64,000 nucleotides of DNA. It comes from Amycolatopsis endophytica. Its GTDB lineage: Bacteria; Actinomycetota; Actinomycetes; Mycobacteriales; Pseudonocardiaceae. A program made the position numbers and the translations under genes. The notes below the pieces were generated by a model. It was not told where the DNA came from, ran no database searches, and was given only the letters and a program-made list of their open reading frames with translations. How positions within the stretch are numbered: position 1 is the stretch's first letter; the number at the start of each line of letters is the position of its first letter. The stretch is from assembly GCF_013410405.1 (NCBI RefSeq), contig NZ_JACCFK010000001.1:3162001-3226000 (forward strand). The letters are read 5' to 3'. This document shows positions 61,581 through 64,000 of the stretch, piece by piece.

Positions 61581-61646
61581 GTGGTTTCCAGGCTAGTCCG
61601 CCGTGAGGTCGAAGCACATCACTCGACAGGTGAGACAGGTCACGGT

Positions 61647-61662
61647 GCTTCGAACTCGAAGC
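61647..61662. promoter_or_regulatory. MarR operator candidate 2: GCTTCGA-AC-TCGAAGC
   Basis: A perfect 7+7 palindrome 16 bp before the MarR start. Repetition of TTCGA-N2-TCGAA at both ends of the 128-bp divergent region supports MarR autoregulation and control of the F420 gene. Confidence 0.7.
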
Positions 61663-61677
61663 AAGTAAACTGGGGAA

Positions 61678-62166
61678 GTGGCAGAATCGCTGGAACCCGA
61701 GCAGCTCGACACCTACTTCGCGCTCATGGAGTCGGTCAGCCTGCTGCACCACGCCGTCGAGCAGCAGGTGCGTTCGGCGGGCGGGCTCAGCTACATCCAG
61801 TTCCAGCTGCTGGCCCGGCTCGCCGGCGCCCCGGACCGGCGCCTGACGATGACCGCGCTCGCCGATGGTGTCGTCTACAGCCGCAGTGGCCTGACCCACC
61901 AGGCGGGGCTGCTGGAGAAGGCCGGATTGATCACCCGCGCTCCCAGCACGGAAGACCAGCGCGCCACGCTGGTCACGATCACCCGGGACGGCTTGGACCG
62001 GGTCGCCACGATCCTGCCCGGGCACATCGTGCTCGTCCGCGATCTGCTGTTCGCGCCGCTGTCCGGCAAGGACCTGCGCACGCTCGGCGACACCATGACC
62101 CGGGTCCGCGACCACATGCGCGCCCAGCCGCCCCGCTCGGTCGCCACCCGCAAACGCCAGACCTGA
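61678..62166 (+). CDS. MarR-family transcriptional regulator
   Basis: A 162-residue winged-helix protein. MTALADGVVYSRSGLTHQAG is the recognition region, followed by the MarR wing and dimerisation helices (about 65-145). GTG start at 61678, right after the palindromic site. Divergent from the F420-dependent enzyme, which it probably represses until a small phenolic or oxidant ligand binds. Confidence 0.87.
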   Translation: MAESLEPEQLDTYFALMESVSLLHHAVEQQVRSAGGLSYIQFQLLARLAGAPDRRLTMTALADGVVYSRSGLTHQAGLLEKAGLITRAPSTEDQRATLVTITRDGLDRVATILPGHIVLVRDLLFAPLSGKDLRTLGDTMTRVRDHMRAQPPRSVATRKRQT

Positions 62167-62170
62167 GCCG

Positions 62171-63148
62171 TCAGCCGGGTTCGCGCGTGACCGGTGACAG
62201 CGCGGCGAGCAGCTCGTCCGCCGCCGTGTACGGGTCCAGCTCGCGGCCGACGACCTTCCGCGCCACCGTCGGCAGGTGCCCGCCACCGTGCAGGTCGGCC
62301 AACCGCGCCTGCAACTCACGCAGCGCGATGGCCTCCACCTCGCTCGCCGCGCGGACGATGCGGCGGCGGGTCAGCTCGCCGTGCGCGGTGAGCCAGTCGT
62401 GGTGCCCGGACAGCGCCTTGACGACGTCCTGCACGCCCTCGCCGCGCGCCGCGACCGTCCGCACGATCGGCTGCCGCCAGCTCTCGCCCCGGATCTCGCG
62501 GCGCGCGTAGGCGATCATCTGCTTCAGATCGCGCACCACGGTCTCCGCGCCCTCGCGGTCGGCCTTGTTCACCACGAACACGTCGGCGATCTCCAGCACC
62601 CCGGCCTTGGCCGCCTGGACCCCGTCACCGAGACCGGGCGCCAGCAGGACCACGGTGGTGTCCGCGAGCTTCACGACGTCCACTTCGGACTGTCCGACCC
62701 CGACGGTCTCGATCAGCACCACGTCGAACCCGGCGGCGTCGAGCACCCGTACCGCCTGCGGCGTCGCCCAGGACAGGCCGCCAAGGTGGCCGCGTGTGGC
62801 CATCGACCGGATGAACACGCCGGGATCGGTCGCGTGCTCGGTCATCCGGATCCGGTCGCCGAGCAACGCCCCACCGGAGAACGGCGACGACGGGTCGATC
62901 GCCAGCACGCCGACGCGCTTGCCCTCGGCCCGCAACGCGGACACCAGCGCGGACGTCGAGGTCGACTTGCCGACCCCGGGCGGACCGGTCAGGCCGATCA
63001 CCCGCGCGTGCCCGGTGTAGGGCGTCAGCGCCGCCGCCACCTCACGCAGGCGCGGGTGCGCGTCCTCGACCAGCGAGATCAGTTTCGCGATCGCGCGCGG
63101 CTGTCCGTCCCGCGCGCGATCGACGAGGTCCCCGACGTCCAGCCGCAC
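62171..63148 (-). CDS. meaB: MeaB/ArgK-type GTPase (methylmalonyl-CoA mutase chaperone)
   Basis: A 325-residue G3E GTPase. Walker A GPPGVGKST (Lys61), switch motif DPSSPFSGGALLGDR, IETVGVGQSEVDVV and the NKAD guanine-specificity motif match MeaB. It protects and repairs the B12 cofactor of methylmalonyl-CoA mutase. GTG at 63148 overlaps the thiolase stop (TAGTG). The mutase genes themselves are not in the window. Confidence 0.9.
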   Translation of the reverse strand: MRLDVGDLVDRARDGQPRAIAKLISLVEDAHPRLREVAAALTPYTGHARVIGLTGPPGVGKSTSTSALVSALRAEGKRVGVLAIDPSSPFSGGALLGDRIRMTEHATDPGVFIRSMATRGHLGGLSWATPQAVRVLDAAGFDVVLIETVGVGQSEVDVVKLADTTVVLLAPGLGDGVQAAKAGVLEIADVFVVNKADREGAETVVRDLKQMIAYARREIRGESWRQPIVRTVAARGEGVQDVVKALSGHHDWLTAHGELTRRRIVRAASEVEAIALRELQARLADLHGGGHLPTVARKVVGRELDPYTAADELLAALSPVTREPG

Positions 63149-64000
63149 TACAGCGCGGGCACCTTCAACAGCAGCGCGTCGCCCTGGCCACCGCCACCGC
63201 ACAGCGCGGCCGCGCCGAGACCGCCACCGCGGCGCCGCAGCTCGTGCACGAGGTGCACGGCCAGCCGGGCGCCGGACGCCCCGATCGGGTGGCCCAGCGC
63301 GATCGCGCCGCCGTCGACGTTGACGATCTCCGGGTCGAGGCCCAGCTTCTCGGTCGACACCAGCCCGACCGCGGCGAACGCCTCGTTGATCTCCACCAGG
63401 TCCAGCGCGCTCGTGTCGAGCTTCGCCTTCGCCAGCGCGGCCTTGATCGCGTTGGCGGGCTGCTCGTGCAGGCTCGCGTCCGGCCCGGCGACCACCCCGT
63501 GCGCGCCGATCTCGGCCAGCGGCGCCAGGCCCAGCTCCTCGGCCTTCGCGCGGCTCGCGACGATCACCGCGGCCGCGCCGTCGGAGATCTGCGACGCCGA
63601 GCCCGCCGTGATGGTGCCGTCCGGGGCGAACGCCGGGCGCAGCTTGGCCAGGCTCTCGGACGTGGTGTCGGCACGCACGCCCTCGTCGGCGTCGAAGACC
63701 ACCGGGTCACCCTTGCGCTGCGGGATCGACACCGGCGCCAGCTCGGCCTTGAACCGGCCGGCCTCGGTCGCCGCCACCGCGAGCCGGTGCGAGCGCGCCG
63801 AGAACTCGTCCTGCTGCTCGCGAGTGAGGCCGTAGCGGGAGTTGTACTTCTCCGTCGCCGCGCCCATCGCGCACTGGTCGAACGCGCAGAACAGGCCGTC
63901 GTAGGCCATGTGGTCGACCAGTGTGGTGTCGCCGTACTTGAAGCCGGACCGCGACTTCGGCAGCAGGTGCGGCGCCTGCGTCATCGACTCCTGGCCGCCT
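63148..64000 (-). CDS. Acetyl-CoA acetyltransferase (thiolase), C-terminal part
   Basis: About 284 residues are visible and the gene continues beyond the window on the minus strand. [22 protein letters not shown] and CGGGGQG (second active-site Cys) identify a thiolase. The nucleophilic Cys of the N-terminal half lies outside. The segment upstream of TQAPHLL reads GGQESM, the usual thiolase motif, at the window edge. It is coupled to meaB by TAGTG, pointing to a fatty-acid/propionate catabolic operon. Confidence 0.88.
   Translation of the reverse strand, partial: GGQESMTQAPHLLPKSRSGFKYGDTTLVDHMAYDGLFCAFDQCAMGAATEKYNSRYGLTREQQDEFSARSHRLAVAATEAGRFKAELAPVSIPQRKGDPVVFDADEGVRADTTSESLAKLRPAFAPDGTITAGSASQISDGAAAVIVASRAKAEELGLAPLAEIGAHGVVAGPDASLHEQPANAIKAALAKAKLDTSALDLVEINEAFAAVGLVSTEKLGLDPEIVNVDGGAIALGHPIGASGARLAVHLVHELRRRGGGLGAAALCGGGGQGDALLLKVPAL

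Overview
The window is about 64 kb of very GC-rich DNA with GTG and TTG starts, ATGA/GTGA-coupled operons and a mycobacterial-type ESX (type VII) secretion locus. Together with the SpoIIE/STAS regulators, excalibur/sortase genes and F420-type enzymes, this points to an actinobacterium, most likely Pseudonocardiaceae (Amycolatopsis-like). That assignment is inferred from gene content only. No rRNA, tRNA, CRISPR array or insertion sequence was recognised.

Layout. 1-603: tail of an FAD oxidoreductase. 764-11851: a partner-switching/stressosome region with RsbR, RsbS, RsbT, two SpoIIE phosphatases, an RsbW-like kinase, three STAS antagonists and a 1,349-residue multidomain hybrid kinase/phosphatase, plus one promoter matching the SigB/SigF consensus. 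No sigma factor gene is in the window. 11855-15666: branched-chain keto-acid dehydrogenase (E1alpha, E1beta, E2) divergent from an Lrp/AsnC regulator. 15667-16150: no gene, but a 97-nt hairpin element and five 21-bp tandem repeats. 16151-19276: an AraC regulator, then 2-keto-3-deoxygluconate kinase, IclR regulator and KDPG aldolase behind an inverted-repeat operator. 19263-26165: GCS2-type ligase, a thioredoxin-reductase-like flavoprotein coupled to a methyltransferase, two MDR dehydrogenases, a class F sortase with an excalibur surface protein, and a TetR regulator.

26173-35099: two back-to-back paralogous OmpR response regulators, a histidine kinase, an FN3 surface protein and a MoxR/DUF58/transglutaminase-like operon whose transglutaminase lacks the catalytic Cys and His. 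35092-56257: the ESX locus and its flank. It contains a predicted pseudokinase, a beta-helix/CbxX AAA fusion (probable EccA counterpart), a LuxR-type regulator, EccE, EccD, EccB, mycosin, several WXG100/EspC-like small proteins, a YbaB-like protein, two large secreted substrates, and a full-length three-ATPase EccC. One substrate looks like a WXG-led polymorphic toxin and is followed directly by a SUKH-like immunity candidate and then eccC.

56273-64000: secreted Nep1-like (NPP1) protein, a lipoprotein, a NanT-like MFS transporter with a DapA/NanA-family lyase on each side and a palindromic operator between them, an F420-type oxidoreductase divergent from a MarR regulator across repeated operators, MeaB GTPase and a thiolase that runs off the end.

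The features most worth follow-up are the ESX toxin/immunity cassette with its noncanonical accessory proteins (beta-helix AAA, pseudokinase, inactive transglutaminase), a 17-bp motif shared by four promoter regions of the two-component and ESX genes, and the stressosome cluster with its giant hybrid regulator.
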